64,000 bases of DNA from Absidia repens (GCA_002105175.1 MCGE01000004.1:1488001-1552000), one strand, 5' to 3'. Counted from the first letter of the stretch, positions 31,212-44,170 are shown. Program-made: numbers and translations. Notes: generated by a model not told the origin, from the letters alone.

Positions 31212-33019
31212 TTATTCATATTTTCTCCGTTGAGCCAATATCGACAATTTGCTGAACGTCTCATTGACTTGGGTTTCCAATCGGAGTTGCGAGACAGAGT
31301 GTTCCAGGGCCCGTGTTGATAATGATTTCTCAAGTCTATCCATCCGCTGAATTGTGGTTGCCATCGTATGTTGCAAAGCTTGTCTTGATTTGGTTTCGTC
31401 TTGCATCCGATTTTCCAATTCGGTAATGCGTTCCATCCATCCCACCAGGTTTTGTTGATCTTTTCTATTTGACGAGGAGGAGCGTGGTGATATGATTGAT
31501 GCCCATGCGGGGGAAACAGAAGGAGAAGGAGAGGAGGAGGATGTTATTGACAGTATAGGTGAAGGTGGAATGCGTCGCTCTTCCTCGTACTGTTTCATAA
31601 AGGTATCAAGTTCAGACATAGTTCTTTGTTGGGTAAGTTGGATGTTTTGCCGCTTGTACCGTTCTTCTTCCAAAATTGATTCCAATTGCTGCATTCGTTC
31701 GTGAGCACGCGCCTGTTGGTCTTGTAAGGTCTTGTGGAACATTTGCGCAAGTCGTACCATACCACTAGACTTTGATGTTGGAGGTGCTGCTGATGATACC
31801 GCTGGCCTGGGTGCCTGTACGCAGTGTCTATCGAAGGGAACTGGTGCTGTTGCTGCGATGGATGAAGGGTCGTTTTTCAATTGTTGATGGTTTAATGATG
31901 ATGATACAGAGGTGTGAGGTTTGTTGAGTGTATTTATGGTGCCAGCTGCTTTCGTTTTCCATGGTCTGTTGCTGTGTTCAGTAAGTCGTCGTAGTGATAC
32001 ATAGTCTTTTTTTGTGTCCTCGTTTGGTGGTGATAAATAGTTGTATGATTTCGGACGATATAATCCAGATGCCAGTAGTTTTCCTGGAAATGAAAGAAAA
32101 AGAATGAGTGACATCGTTCATATTTACCTTTTTCTTTTTATCTCTTACCAGCTTTGCTTCTGAAATGTATATTGATGTCATGCATATTCTGTGTAGCCTG
32201 TTTTGTCGAAGAAAGTTTCCTAGCGTTGGCGGACAAATGATTCTTGATAGTGGCACCATCCACTGTTTCCGCTAATGAGGCAGATCGTTCGACATCACTC
32301 ATCCAGTCCATAACAGCCTTTTCTTTAGCAGTATGTTGCGTTTGACTATGCTTTTGTTGTCGATATTGTTGATGCTTTCCAGAGAACCAATCGGCCAAAG
32401 CAACTTGATCTAATTCCATATCTGGTGCTGCGTGGGGGTTTGTCACGATAGAGCCTGATTGATTTGAGGATGGTGATGGTTGTGGTTGTGGTAAAGCGGG
32501 AGCTGTAGCAATGTTGTACTGTAAAGAAGATAACCGATGACGTTCAGCTGTGGAAGTTGCCAACTTTTTCAGTAACCGAGATCGTGGTGGGAATTCGTAT
32601 TGTTCTTGTTCAGGTGTTAAAGTCTGTGGTACCATGATTTCTTGAGCTCCGTCAGGATAACGTTTGATGACAGCCTAAATAGATAACACAAGAGTAAGTA
32701 ACCATCATTAATACATAGAAATAGGAAATTAAACCTCTGTCCGCGTTACTCTTTTCATTACCCTTCGATTATCACCCCAAATCATATATGATCGTGGCTG
32801 TCTTCTTCGTATTTGAGACATGGCAGTTGCAGCACGCATAGCGATACGCCTTTGAATTTCCTTTTGTTCATCGGTAAATTGTTGCTGGTTTGTTGCAGAA
32901 GCAAGGGAAGCGCGGCCCGTGCACTGTCGTGAGTTTCGTTTGATCGGTGAAGGTTGTTTTGTTGTTGAGGTGGTTGTTATTCGATGTGTATTGACATTGG
33001 GTGTTTTCCGTTCATACAT
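31212..33019 (-). CDS. Unknown coiled-coil protein (560 aa)
   Basis: Three exons on the minus strand: 33019-32735, 32674-32149, 32083-31212; GT-AG junctions close one frame of 560 aa. The start is MYERKTPNVN. Residues about 40-110 are basic and include DEQKEIQRRIAMRAATAMSQ and YMIWGDNRRVMKRV, leading into AVIKRYPDGAQEIMVPQ, a compact conserved-looking block across the first intron. The middle is low complexity. The C-terminal 170 residues are a long coiled coil (LEEERYKRQNIQLTQQRTM ... ITELENRMQDETKSRQ). It may be a cytoskeletal or polarity scaffold, but this is only a guess from composition. Confidence 0.72.
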
Positions 33020-33287
33020 CAAAGCGTTGTAATAATACAGGAAGATATAAAAAAAAAGAGAATGGGGTATATGCAAGAAGGGGAGAGAAGGAAGCTAAAA
33101 TAATGAATACAAATATAGAAGGGGAGCAGAATGAAGAGGATATGATAAAATAATAAAGCGAGAAGTGGTATTATTTTTTCTCCATCTATTCAGACAAATG
33201 ATAGAGATGGTATTTCTAATTGGGCAAAAAAAAAAAAAAGAAAAAAAGAAAAAAGAGAGCGAAAGGAATCAGAAGGATAAAAAGACC

Positions 33288-33323
<36 letters not shown>

Positions 33324-33706
33324 ATAAAGACAGTTCAGGTACTGGTACAGAATATGGTAAGGAGGTAGAGTATAAAGGTAAAAAAAGTAAGATAACAATA
33401 AATAAGAATAACTGAGCTAATAGGAAGGAGGGGATATAAAATAATAGTTTGTGCGTGCGTGCGCGTGTATGTGTGTTTGCAAGAATCAGTTAGAATGAGA
33501 AAAGAAAAAAAAAAAAGAGGAAAAAGGGGAAAATGGTAAATAAACGAAAAAAAGGGGAAGGAGCAAAAATAAAGACGGAATTCAAATATCCAACTTTAAA
33601 ATAGTGTATGTCGCGCCAAGTAGATGATAAGCATGAGAAAGAGAGAAAGAGAGAAATGATTCATGCACACCAACATATCCATAATTAATTGAAGCAAATG
33701 TGTGAA
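33020..33706. other. Intergenic
   Basis: No gene seen. Contains a 31-T run at about 33292-33322 and a GT-rich stretch near 33450-33475. Confidence 0.5.
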
Positions 33707-35703
33707 TTAATTGTGAAGTTTTTGTGGAGTCAGAGGAGCAGGCAACGCAGGTCTATGAAAATAAACGAGTAAAAAGAAAAGAAATAGTTAGTATAACATG
33801 AACGATATTATAGTCGCTCTGTTGTGATTTTTTTTTCTCCACCATATGTAAATATTTACCTATTAGTATCTGAAAAGCCTTGTTGTTCAACCGGATGATT
33901 TGTATCAGCAAAGGGATCAAAGGGATCAAGGTCGGCACTTGGTTTGGACGGTGATGAATCGAAGACTTGTGTGCCATTGCTACCTCCACCACTACTACTA
34001 CCACTACCAGTACCACCTTCACGGCTGCTACCAACGTGTAATAAAAAACCGTATGTTAGTAATATTCTAAGTGTTAATTTTCATATACTACTTACCTTGT
34101 TGAGGTATCTACATGGGTATTTGTTCCAGGCGCATCATTCTCCGTAAAGATCAACGTTTCGTCCTAACAACAATAAAAACAATAGATAAGTTTTGTTTTA
34201 AGTCTATCTAAGTTGTGACAAAATAAGGCTAGATATAATTGGTAAAGAGAAAAGAGTCATCAATACCTGACGAGTACCACGGAGATGAACGACACGTGAA
34301 TTGTTTGTTGCAAATTCCATCGCACGACGTTCCAACGAGTCATCATAGGCCTTAAATGTATTTACTAACTCTCCATTCGCAAGAATCAATGCAGCTATAA
34401 TAATATTCCCCAAAAATAAATAAATAAATATTAGTCCAGTGCTGTACATCACCCATTTCATTCTATATGATTTCATTTACAGATAAGCTCGGAATCATTG
34501 CAAGTTTCCAGGTGACCTGAAATGACACGTTGTAGCATTTTGCATTTTCCATAGAATTCCTGAATGATATTAAAAGATGAGTACCACCTCTTGCATCACA
34601 ACAAATATCTTCCATTTGTTTGTATACCTGGATCAGTTCATTCTTGGTAATATCCTCCTGAGTCGGGTCCGTGAAAGACAAAGTTTGGGATAGTAACTGA
34701 GCATTGTTCTTGGCAATTTCCACATCAGATGTAATATCTACAGACTAATACAAATTGATTTAGTACACGAGAATGCATTATAATAACACATATTCAATCA
34801 TGTAAAAATATAAATCATACTTACTCGAACTAACTGCGGTTGGTGATGAGAATTGGCTCTATCTAGGCTTTCAGAGTAGTTTCTTGGCGTAGCTGATGAT
34901 GGTAGTTGATAAGGCTTGAAAAAGTTCCCACCCAGTCGTCCAGGTTTTGTAGGTTGAGGTATTCCATGCATCACAAGTTCATGAACTCGGCATACAGCAC
35001 CAAATGCTGGATCCGTTCCAAAGTTGCTGACCCAATTTTGAAGGCACTGAACAAGTTTGCTGTGGACATCGTCGTTCGCAGCCTACATTATAAGAAGAAA
35101 CCCATCCACATCCACAGAACTATTTGTTAATGGAATATTTTCTATCACTCTAGTGTAGGTAATACATCAATATTTATCCTATTACCTTTTGAGTTGCCAG
35201 AGTTTCTAAATCTTCACCAAATGATTTCGCAGCGAGTTGTCCTACAGTGTTTAGAAAAGGCCTGTTAGTACAAAATCAACACCAGTACAATAATCGACTA
35301 TATACCTTTAAATTTTTCTTGACAGTTTTCGGATAAAGCATTCAATATCTAACAATAACACAACCCCAAGTACTATGGTGAGTGACTGTATTGCTTTCTT
35401 GTTATATATTACCTCTAAAGAATAAACTTGAGTTTTCGAGTCGCTGGAAAGCATCTTCTTTTGCAAAAGCTTTCTTGCTTCCTTGGCACCATGTTCAGAA
35501 TTGTTCACTACTTCACATACTTGGAAGATAAGGGCCCAGTCTATTTCAGTTTGTTCATTGCCGGTCATTTTTTCTAAAAAGATGATAATCCAAACAATGA
35601 ATCAGATATAAAGCTAGAAGAGATATTCAATAAAGTCCACATAGACATTACCTATATCGTCAGTGATGGTTGTAGGAGTTATTTTCTTCGAAAACAAGGG
35701 CAT
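33707..35703 (-). CDS. VHS-GAT domain trafficking adaptor (Lsb5/TOM1/GGA-like)
   Basis: Eleven short exons on the minus strand, from ATG at 35703 (MPLFSKKITPTTITDDI, exon 1 is 35703-35652) to TAA at 33709-33707. The VHS domain is near the N-terminus: TEIDWALIFQVCEVVNNSEH, EARKLLQKKMLSSDSKTQ, LNALSENCQEKF, LVQCLQNWVSNFGTDPAFG. A GAT three-helix domain follows (VEIAKNNAQLLSQTLS, ELIQEFYGKCKMLQRVI, SALILANGELVNTFKAYDD), the type that binds ubiquitin and Arf. The C-terminus is a Gly/Ser linker and a DPFDPF motif, which could bind clathrin-adaptor ears. There is no GAE domain, so it is closer to Lsb5/TOM1 than to GGA. Its likely role is sorting ubiquitinated cargo at endosomes. Confidence 0.88.
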
Positions 35704-36272
35704 GATGAGTAGAAGTAATACTGTAATATAACAAAAAAAAGAAAAAATATAAAAAGGCGAAGTGGAAGGTTTACAGTGGGAAAAAAAAATAATGCTTCGT
35801 GCTTGTTCAATTCAGCCCCCGCCAATCCTCAAGAAAATTAAAGTTTTCCCGCGCACTTGACGTACAAAGATATGGACCACTACTAAAATCAGATAACATA
35901 TCATAATGATTACTTATCACACTTTATGTTTTCAATTTATCATTGAACCTTGTATTCAAATAAAAGATATAAACCCACATTTTCCCTTTTTCATTGACAC
36001 TTAATTTCAGTAGAGTGCAGTATGGGCAAATGATAATAATAATAGTAATATGAGTTTATTAAAATGAGATATATGTATAAAATGATAATAATGTACGAGA
36101 AGGATAAGGGATGGGGAGAAGGGAGACTAAAATCTAATTTAATACTATATACATAGGTAAATCATCGCTAAAATAATAAAATATGGGGGGGGAGGAGGGA
36201 TAGAAAAGATATAATACAAGGGATAAGTTAAACTAGTAGTAAGTAGGTTGCCTTTTTTTCTAAAGAGCATCA
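35704..36272. other. Intergenic: promoter of the VHS-GAT gene and 3' flank of the PH gene
   Basis: 569 bp, AT-rich, with a G-rich stretch near 36183-36198. No gene seen. Confidence 0.5.
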
Positions 36273-37584
36273 TCACTGACTTGAGGCAGGGAGGGAACCA
36301 CGGAATAAACTTGAGGGATTCATCACCATCATTTCTTCTTCAAAATCAAACAAACCTTCCGATTCCCAATCCTTGCGTGGAAATACTGTCGGAGTTTTGA
36401 TGTTTTGGTTGTTGCTGGTGATATTGCTATTTGCGGTGGAAGATGTTGTCATGCTATCAAAAGACCAAGTCGGACTTTTGGGATTATCGCCATATGTTTG
36501 GTGTTGGTTGTGACGAAGAGAATGCTGTTTTTTGATACTTGATAATGATCGTGATACGAATGATACAGGGTTCGAGTTCAGGTTATCGTTAGTAGGGGAT
36601 TTGCATTGGGTGGTCGGTGGTGAAAGTACTGATGATTGTAGGCTATTGTTGCTGTTGCTGTTGCTGTTACTGTTGTTGTTGTTGGAGGTGGTATTATTAT
36701 TGCCATGATGATGAGGAATGAAGATAGTGTTTTGACCTATGGATAAATGCGCACGAGAACCAGCTGATGACGACAATGTTGTTTCTGAAGGTAAACTATC
36801 CAATGAATCTGTTGATGATCGGGAGACTCGTAAAGCAGGCGATAAGTATGATGCTAATGGATTTGTAGGTGAATGAGTGTTTGTCGTTGATGACGGTTCT
36901 ATTATTGGTGTTCGTGACATATGTTGTTGTTGTTGACTTTGGGATTGACGGTCGTCATTAAGGTCTAAACGATTGAGCCATTTGTCTAATACGCTATAAG
37001 GTTCCTCCAGTAATGGTGAGACTGGATTGTCGCATGTATGATGTCTGCCAACAAAAGGATTCAATGTCGCATTGATGATGTCTATCCAATATTGACAGCC
37101 TTGTTCATGGTCGGCGTAAAAGATGTAAGAGCGATGATATTTGCACTGTGAGGCTATTCGAAAAGCATACGGTTGTTGCTTATTGGAGTCCTTTTCAGCA
37201 ATGCTATAATGTTTGAGTTCAATCGTACCTGTTGGCTGTGTGTCAGACTAAACAAAGAAAGTGGGAAGGAATGTTAGGAAGTCATATGCCATTCAACTTT
37301 TTTTTTCATAGCGTACCATTTGTTTGTAATATCGAAGTTCATTTCCTGATAGAATAAAATAGCGTCGGTGTCGAGTGCCAAGTAGGCCAGTTTTAGATAA
37401 CCAGCCTTCCGCTGTTTTGCCTAACATCAATCAATAAAGTAGTAAAAAGAAAAAAGGAGAAGTAAGCGAAAGAAAGGTGAGAAAGTGTGGAAAGTGCTAT
37501 TTTTTTTTTTAGTTCGAATTTTTCAATGGCCGTCAGCCTATCAAAAATTTCAAATGAGGTCATACAGGAAGTACCTATTGTCAT
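36273..37584 (-). CDS. PH-domain protein
   Basis: Exons on the minus strand: 37584-37575 (only ATG ACA ATA G), 37420-37317, 37247-36273; the frame closes to 362 aa. The N-terminal 110 residues are a pleckstrin-homology domain: AEGWLSKTGLLGTRHRRYFI, LSGNELRYYKQM, GTIELKHYSIAEKD, and the C-terminal helix with the conserved Trp (CQYWIDIINATL). The rest is Ser/Asn/Thr-rich low complexity with an Asn run and short SP/SxxSP-like motifs. PH domains usually target membranes through phosphoinositides. The 10-nt first exon is the weakest part of the model; a start further upstream is possible. Confidence 0.8.
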
Positions 37585-37873
37585 TGACAGCTGGAATGCT
37601 ACGCAAAATTCAAGCCACGTGGCAATAGTGCAACACGACTATAAATTTGATCACCATCGACCAGTATGGCCTTAAGCGATCAAATGGAATTTGCCAGCAA
37701 ACCATGCGCATCAAATGCATATTTACAACATGACAAACAAACAAACGAGTTGCTACGACAAATATTTTGATCAAGTACATATAAACAACAACCCAATTCT
37801 TCAGTACACAGTATGTAGTCACAACAATTAAATAAAGTATGTTTCTTTCTTTGACAGTCATTCGATTTTTATT

Positions 37874-39926
37874 TCAAACCAATTGTAAGCATTGTCGCAG
37901 TCTATCTAAATAGTCTAATTGAGATATATTGTCTAAACTAACCAATAAAAGCCTAGAGTCACCATTTGTCATTAGGAGTTCAATGTGATCCACTTCAAAT
38001 TTCAATTCATGAGCCAATAAAAGGTAATCCAGATTGCGCCGAGCCCCAGAAATTTTTGATAGCAACTAATAATAAAAATAATAAAATCGCGGATCAGATA
38101 ACAAAATATTCAAAAATTTATGTCGGGGATACTATTTTTCCATTTGATTGGCTTACCGATATTTCAGGATAAATGATGCCATTCAATTCTTGAATGTGTT
38201 GATTAATTTTATCCGTTCGGAAGTAGTCATCTATTGCATTTTATAATAATCGCAATAAAAAAAATTGAATGGAGGAAATTCTTTTGTTTTATGAGTATTA
38301 TACTTACCTTTTTCTGTGGCCTTGAGTAAGATGGAGAAAAAGAGAACCATTGATTTATGTTGTTGTTGTGTCATTAATGAATTTGCCAAGTAGTTGCCAT
38401 ACTTTAGTTGAATGTCCATAGAGTAATGATCCAAGCCAATTCTTTCGTATATCTAAATATTCAGATGTCAATTAATTTCACATCCATTCATAAATTGGTC
38501 TCTCCTCCCATATACCCCTCCAATCAATCAATTCCATGTCATACCTTTGATATCATGGGGCAAACACCAAAGGATCTAAAAGATAATATTTCGAAAAGCA
38601 ACCTTGGTAAAACAATGTTTGCATAATCTTTTCAGCTCTACTTTCTCCCCTATTACCTTTCTTCACCTTCGCAAGAGACGAAAGCTATTCCATGCAATAC
38701 TATCGATATCTTTTCCGACAAGGCCACCAACCCTACAACAACCGTGTTTGTTTGAGCAAAGGCAGTTGCAATCTCCTCCAACAAAGTGAATAGCACCGGT
38801 AATCCAGATCTATTTTGAATTAGTCGTCTGCATTCATCAATCATCAAGTCAACATCAAGTCGATCACAGCCCTAAATATATATATTTAAAGACATCAGTA
38901 AGGGACGATTTAATATATCTTTGCTTCATTGTTAACTTTTACCTTGGATAGTTGTATTAAATTATATTTTTTGATGCCCCATTTTTCTTCAAGTAGGTTC
39001 AGATATATATCGTACGCCAAATCCATTTGCTTGTTGTAAAGACAGTAAAGCCTAGCCAAGGCCAAATGGGCAAGCCAATATGCGTCCGATTTCAAATTGA
39101 GGGTTATCAAAGCTGTTAAAGCATTTGCTGTATATAATGGTCGCTTTTGTTTGTAAAATTCTATAAACTCAGATAAAAGACCATCAGTATTGCGCATCAA
39201 AACACTTGGATGATAGTTCATCCCTAAAAAAATAAAATAATCACTCATGCCTTACCTTGTGCAAGTTCCAAGTAAGCAGGTACAGCTTGATCACATGCTA
39301 TTTTCGCAATCGTTTCCATTTTCTGTAAAGATACTAGATTCATAAAGGTGAGCAAAATTGATATACTTGTCATAGGGGTAAATTGGATTATTTTCAGGTT
39401 ACCTGTAGTTTCTGGGTTAATAAAACCTTCTTGGGCCTTCGTTTTTCCTGAAGACGGCAAGCCTATTAAGACAAGACAAGGATCTTTGTGAGCCAAACAT
39501 ATTGTTCATCGATCTTCAGTCTGGAAGATGTACCTTTTCCACTGCCTTTTGACTTCTTGACGGCTGCCAAATGTTTCGCACTCTTCAGGTGATTTTGCAT
39601 AGTCGCCTCGTTATTGAATTTTTTTTTGCATTCCTTGCAGTATAGGTTATTTGTCGCCGAAGCCGTTTTTTGTGGTGCCGTTGCTGAAGTCTGATCAAGT
39701 GAAGATGGTGTATTAGCTAATGAGGTTTTGGTGAAGGATCTATCGATTAAAGCACGTTCGTATGGCCGCAAAGGCAGTGGTTGGAATACTAATATTTTCC
39801 CCAAACAAAACTATCATATTAGTATAACTTTTTCTTTTTTATTAAGAAAAACCGGAACTACTCACTGTCAAGGTGGCTGGTATCCAATTCTGAATCATAT
39901 AGAGGAAATATATCTTGGTTTGACAT
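37874..39926 (-). CDS. C2H2 zinc-finger protein with helical repeats, unknown function
   Basis: About ten exons on the minus strand, ATG at 39926 (MSNQDIFPLYDSELDTSHLD), TGA at 37876-37874. Exon 1 joins to IFQPLPLRPYERALIDRS through an acceptor at ..AATATTAG. A single jaz/U1C-like zinc finger follows: YCKECKKKFNNEATMQNHLK with a second His in SAKH. The rest is alpha-helical with TPR-like spacing (YWLAHLALARLYCLYNKQMD, LAYDIYLNLLEEKWGIKKYN, IQLKYGNYLANSLMTQQQHK). The last exon ends RLRQCLQLV. I do not recognise an orthologue. It shares a short divergent promoter with RPN3. Confidence 0.72.
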
Positions 39927-40122
39927 TTTAAGTTGGAAAAATAAAAAAATAAAAAAAAAAAAAAATTAAGAAAGCTCTTCCTAAAGAGGTATTTTCGGTG
40001 TTTTAAAAATGATTCGTCAAAAAGTGACGTGGAATCTCTTGCCGCGTATACAGAGTTCGTTCGTTACTTTCTTGATTTCTTCCCCCTCTTTTACTTCACT
40101 TCATTTGTATATTTTAACCATC
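39927..40122. promoter_or_regulatory. Divergent promoter, zinc-finger gene / RPN3
   Basis: 196 bp between start codons. It carries A-runs, then AAAAAGTGACGTGGAATC near 40018. Yeast proteasome genes use a GGTGGCAAA (PACE) element; I do not see it here. Confidence 0.5.
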
Positions 40123-42330
40123 ATGGTGAACACTGAACAAAAAGCAGAAAAGGTTGCACAGTTTGATGCCATGGAAATCGAAGAAGATGAAACCACAAAG
40201 CAAATACGCCTGGAAAAGGAAGCCGCTGCGTCATTATGTAACGGTAAAGTAATACCAGAACTTGAAAAAGTGTACCTGTATTTCTAACAAGCATTTCTTT
40301 CTTTCTTAGACTTGAAAAGGAACTGCACCTTGTTGGAAAAAGCGGTTGATACTATTGAATCAAGATTCACTACTCGTGTCTTACGTACTCTTCCTTCTAT
40401 CCGTCGTCGACTCACCTCTCCTGTCCTGGCACAAGTGATCACTGAATACTTTGGGGCTGGTACGATACCTTTTTTTTTTTTTTTTTTTTTTCTGAACTTG
40501 CTATTTACTTTTCCTCTTCCCCCTTTTTTTTTCTTCTTCTTCTAGATGATCGAAAGAACGAACTGCTACAAGCATTAGGTGAAGTAAGTATATACTTCCA
40601 ACAATGCAATATAATACTGGCAATGACCAACTGACTTTTTTCCCCGCAGAGTACCGAAGACATGGATATGGATAGCACTGACAAGATATCGACCATATTA
40701 CCTGAAATCGATATTTATTTACATCTTAATGTGATCATTTACTTACTGGACAAGAATGAACTGGACAAGGTAAATTTGTTGATCGGATAAAATGTTAGTG
40801 TTGGGACGATCATGCTTAAAAAGGCGTTTTGCTAGGGTCTTAAATTGGCAAATGCAACAGTGGATCGATTAGTACCCCTCAATCGTCGTACCTTGGATTT
40901 ACTTGCTGCTCGAATCTACTTCTACCATGCACGCTTCTATGAACTGGCTGGTCGCTTGGCTGAAATTAGACAGTAAGTATAAATAAACTTATTTACAACG
41001 GAATGAAATGGCCCAATTCTTAATCCTGGAGCTTTTTTTTTGTGTAGGATGCAATTGGCCGCCCATCGAACCGCAAATCTACGACATGATGATGAAACTC
41101 AGGTACAGCGTAGTCCAAAATAGTAGACAAACTCCCCCACCCCTTAACCTCTGGTTAGTGTATATTTACTCAAATGCGTTTTCTCTCTCTTTTTCTCTTG
41201 TTCATAGGCGACTTTACTCAATTTACTGCTGCGTAATTATTTTATCCACAATTTATATGATCAAGCGGACAAACTTCTCTCCAAGAGCACCTTCCCCGAA
41301 AATGCCGGCAACAACCAAGCTGCTCGTTATACATACTATCTTGGTCGTATCAAGGCTCTTCAATTGGATTATACATCGGCTCACACATTCCTTACCCAAG
41401 CCATCCGTAAAGCCCCTCAAAACAATGTCACTGCTGGATTTCAACAAACTGTAAGTAAAAGATCATAGTGGAATGCAATGCACCCTTTTCGTTATTGTTG
41501 TTAATTATATATATATATATATATATTATATCTTATGACAGGTCAACAAATTCTTCCTTGTGGTACAACTACTCATGGGTGAAATTCCTGAACGCTCGTT
41601 ATTCAGACAACCTGTATTGAAGAAGGCACTTGTTCCATATCTCCACATTACCCAAGGTAAGGAAAAAAAAAAGAAGGATCCAAAGGATTTCTGAATGTTG
41701 ATCACACGACTCCCATTTTTCTATAGCGGTCCGTGTTGGCGATTTGAACAAATTCCAAGAAGGATTGGCCGAATTTGGTGATGTATTCAAAAAGGACAAG
41801 ACTTATACTTTGATTCTTCGTTTACGTCACAATGTCATCAAGACTGGGATCCGTATGATTAGTTTGTCGTATTCCAAGATTTCACTAAGGGATATTTGCG
41901 TCAAGTTACATCTAGACAGTGAAGAAGATGCTCAATTTATCGTGGCAAAGGCCATTCGTGACGGTGTTATTGATGCGACATTGGATCATAATCGTGGCTA
42001 TATGAAGAGCAAGGTAAATATAAGTAAAATAGTCAAATACTAACGAAGATGAATACTAACGTGATTTCATTTTTATTTTTTATTTTTTATGTGTCTGTTT
42101 AGGAAATTATCGACATTTATTCCACTAATGAACCTCAAGCCGCCTTCCATCAACGTATCAGCTTCTGCTTGAATCTTCACAATGATGCTGTCAAGGCCAT
42201 GCGATTCCCCTTGGATGCCCATAGAAAAGAATTAGCTTCCGCTGAAGCTGTAAGAGAACGTGAAAAGGAACTGGTACAAGAAATTGCGGAAGGTGGCGAT
42301 ATGGATGACGAAGACGAATTTTATGAATGA
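40123..42330 (+). CDS. RPN3: 26S proteasome regulatory subunit Rpn3 (PSMD3)
   Basis: About ten exons from the ATG at 40123 ([20 protein letters not shown]) to TGA at 42328-42330. Conserved blocks: [77 protein letters not shown], and the PCI domain with [76 protein letters not shown]. The acidic end is [10 protein letters not shown]. Rpn3 is a lid subunit of the 19S regulatory particle. The intron near 40475 has a T20-type pyrimidine run; another has an (AT)n stretch near 41505-41525. Confidence 0.96.
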
Positions 42331-43055
42331 TATATTAGTGCGGCAAAGAAATATATAGTATAGCTTAGTATAGTTTATATGTTTTATCTTATACTTTTTA
42401 CAAAATAAAATCATATTCATACTTCAACAACCCATTTCAAAAAAAAAAAAAAAAAAAAAAGGTGATGAGGGGCAAATATTATGTTAGATGCAATGGGCTG
42501 ATCGAGGTGTTAAATGGGAAGCGTATTGATACATGTTGTTATTGTTGGGATAAAAAAAAAGATTGGAATAGGAAGGAACTTGAGAGGGTGTTACTGTGGA
42601 TTATCTGGGATGTGATCGAAATAATGGCAGCATCGCTTGCAATTCAAGCAAAAAAAAAAAAAAAGAGCTTCCGTGAGGATCCAGTCATTATCATGCTCTC
42701 ATATTCTGGAAATGCCAAAAGAAAAAAAACAAAGAAATTGAATAATAAACGGATTAGTATTATTATTACGGCTTGGAATAAACTTCAGTTCTGTAAATCA
42801 AGAGGTACAAATATACTTTTTCATTCTATAATATGAGATGTGGTAAAAATACAAGTGGCAAGTAAATGATTTTCCCAGTTTGCATAATTTCATTTCAATT
42901 ACCGACATAAAACAAATATATTGAGTCATAAATTGTCAAAAAAATAATAATATTTTATTGGAATAATATACAATATAAACTATAAAAAACGTACTAATAA
43001 TTGAGTATACTAAATATAAATCCAAATATAAACAAACACCAACTAACTAGATAAT
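42331..43055. other. Intergenic, RPN3 and GNAT 3' flanks (convergent)
   Basis: AATAAA signals near 42404 for RPN3. An A-run lies at about 42440-42460. The ORF at 42462-42836 is Lys-rich translation of A-runs and not credible. Confidence 0.5.
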
Positions 43056-44066
43056 CTAACCAACAGTCAGTGTAGCCACGCTAAAAAGCCCCGAGAGATC
43101 GGCGTCAGGAGGTGTTCCATAAAACATTCGTTCTCTTGTAGACACATATTTAAACCCCAAATCTTGAAATAACGCAACCGATACCGGATTCAAACTACAA
43201 ACGTTGCCATTCACATCTAAAGGATGATCGTTCGGTAAGAGCCAATTCGAAGACGGGTCACAGGCAGATTCAACCACTCGTTGGACAAGATATCGTAATA
43301 AAGCCTTGGCCACATGAATTGAGTCTGAAAAGATCGTAATAGCGAATCCATACACCACAGGACGAATCAAAGCAAAGTGACCAATTCCACCAGATGAATT
43401 CAACACCGTTGCCGCATGTCGACCATAGCTTGCTGCTTGAGTACCATTTGTGTCATTACTAGAATGAAGACGAATCCAGTGTTTCCAGAAGTTAGGCCGA
43501 TCATAACCAGTCGTTCGTTTTTCGAGTACAATCAGTTGTTTTAGTCGTTCTAAATCGCCGTTGTCAGCTTCTGTCCAATCCATAATGCAAACATCTTCAT
43601 ATTTTTCAGCATCTAATTTTTCTAAAACATCCTTGATCATGCCACCACGGAATGTTTTGCTAGTCCAGCCATCGAACCCAAGGCGACGATAGTTTGGTAC
43701 CACTTTTGGCAAGGATTCCAGTCCAATACATCGGCACCCCTTCAAATAATCCATTCCATGTTGAAACACTTTGCTGCCATAGCCTTTTCCACGGTGATTT
43801 TTTGCCACAATAAAGGAACCGATCCAAGCCAAATCATCAGTGTGTCGTAATGTAAGGAGAGTAGCTACTACAGTTTCTTGACCATTTTCGTCCATCAATG
43901 TGCCCAGAAAGAATCCATTGGGATCACACGGATAAAAGACTTGTCGGATCTCTTCAGCGCCATAGCAATGATTCCACCCTTCTTCCACTGGCCAGGTCAA
44001 AAAGTAGTGACATACTTCATCAACATCAGTACATCGACGAATAGCGAATAAAGGATATGTATTCAT
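43056..44066 (-). CDS. GNAT-family N-acetyltransferase with C-terminal YitH-like domain
   Basis: A single uninterrupted frame of 336 aa from the ATG at 44066 (MNTYPLFAIRRCTDVDEVCH). The N-terminal GNAT fold has the acetyl-CoA loop RGKGYGSKVFQHGM near residues 91-104, preceded by the strand LAWIGSFIVAKNHRG. After YRRLGFDGWTSKTFRGGM comes a second domain of about 170 residues, ending YVSTRERMFYG, of the kind seen C-terminal in YitH/Acetyltransf_18 proteins. The substrate is unknown. The complete lack of introns contrasts with most neighbours and leaves bacterial origin open as an inference. Confidence 0.85.
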   Translation of the reverse strand: MNTYPLFAIRRCTDVDEVCHYFLTWPVEEGWNHCYGAEEIRQVFYPCDPNGFFLGTLMDENGQETVVATLLTLRHTDDLAWIGSFIVAKNHRGKGYGSKVFQHGMDYLKGCRCIGLESLPKVVPNYRRLGFDGWTSKTFRGGMIKDVLEKLDAEKYEDVCIMDWTEADNGDLERLKQLIVLEKRTTGYDRPNFWKHWIRLHSSNDTNGTQAASYGRHAATVLNSSGGIGHFALIRPVVYGFAITIFSDSIHVAKALLRYLVQRVVESACDPSSNWLLPNDHPLDVNGNVCSLNPVSVALFQDLGFKYVSTRERMFYGTPPDADLSGLFSVATLTVG

Positions 44067-44109
44067 AATTGCACAAAAGAAATCAGTTCAAAGTCAATAA
44101 TAATAACAA

Positions 44110-44116
44110 TAACAAC

Positions 44117-44150
<34 letters not shown>

Positions 44151-44170
44151 TATAATATATAATATATAAA
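44110..44170. repeat. (AAT)n / TA-rich microsatellite
   Basis: Around ten AAT units, then TATAATATATAATATATA, in the short spacer between the GNAT and KDSR genes. Confidence 0.85.

Noticed and set aside
42462..42836. 124-aa Lys-rich ORF after RPN3
   Set aside because: Built on several A-runs, with no domain; it lies in the convergent 3' flank.
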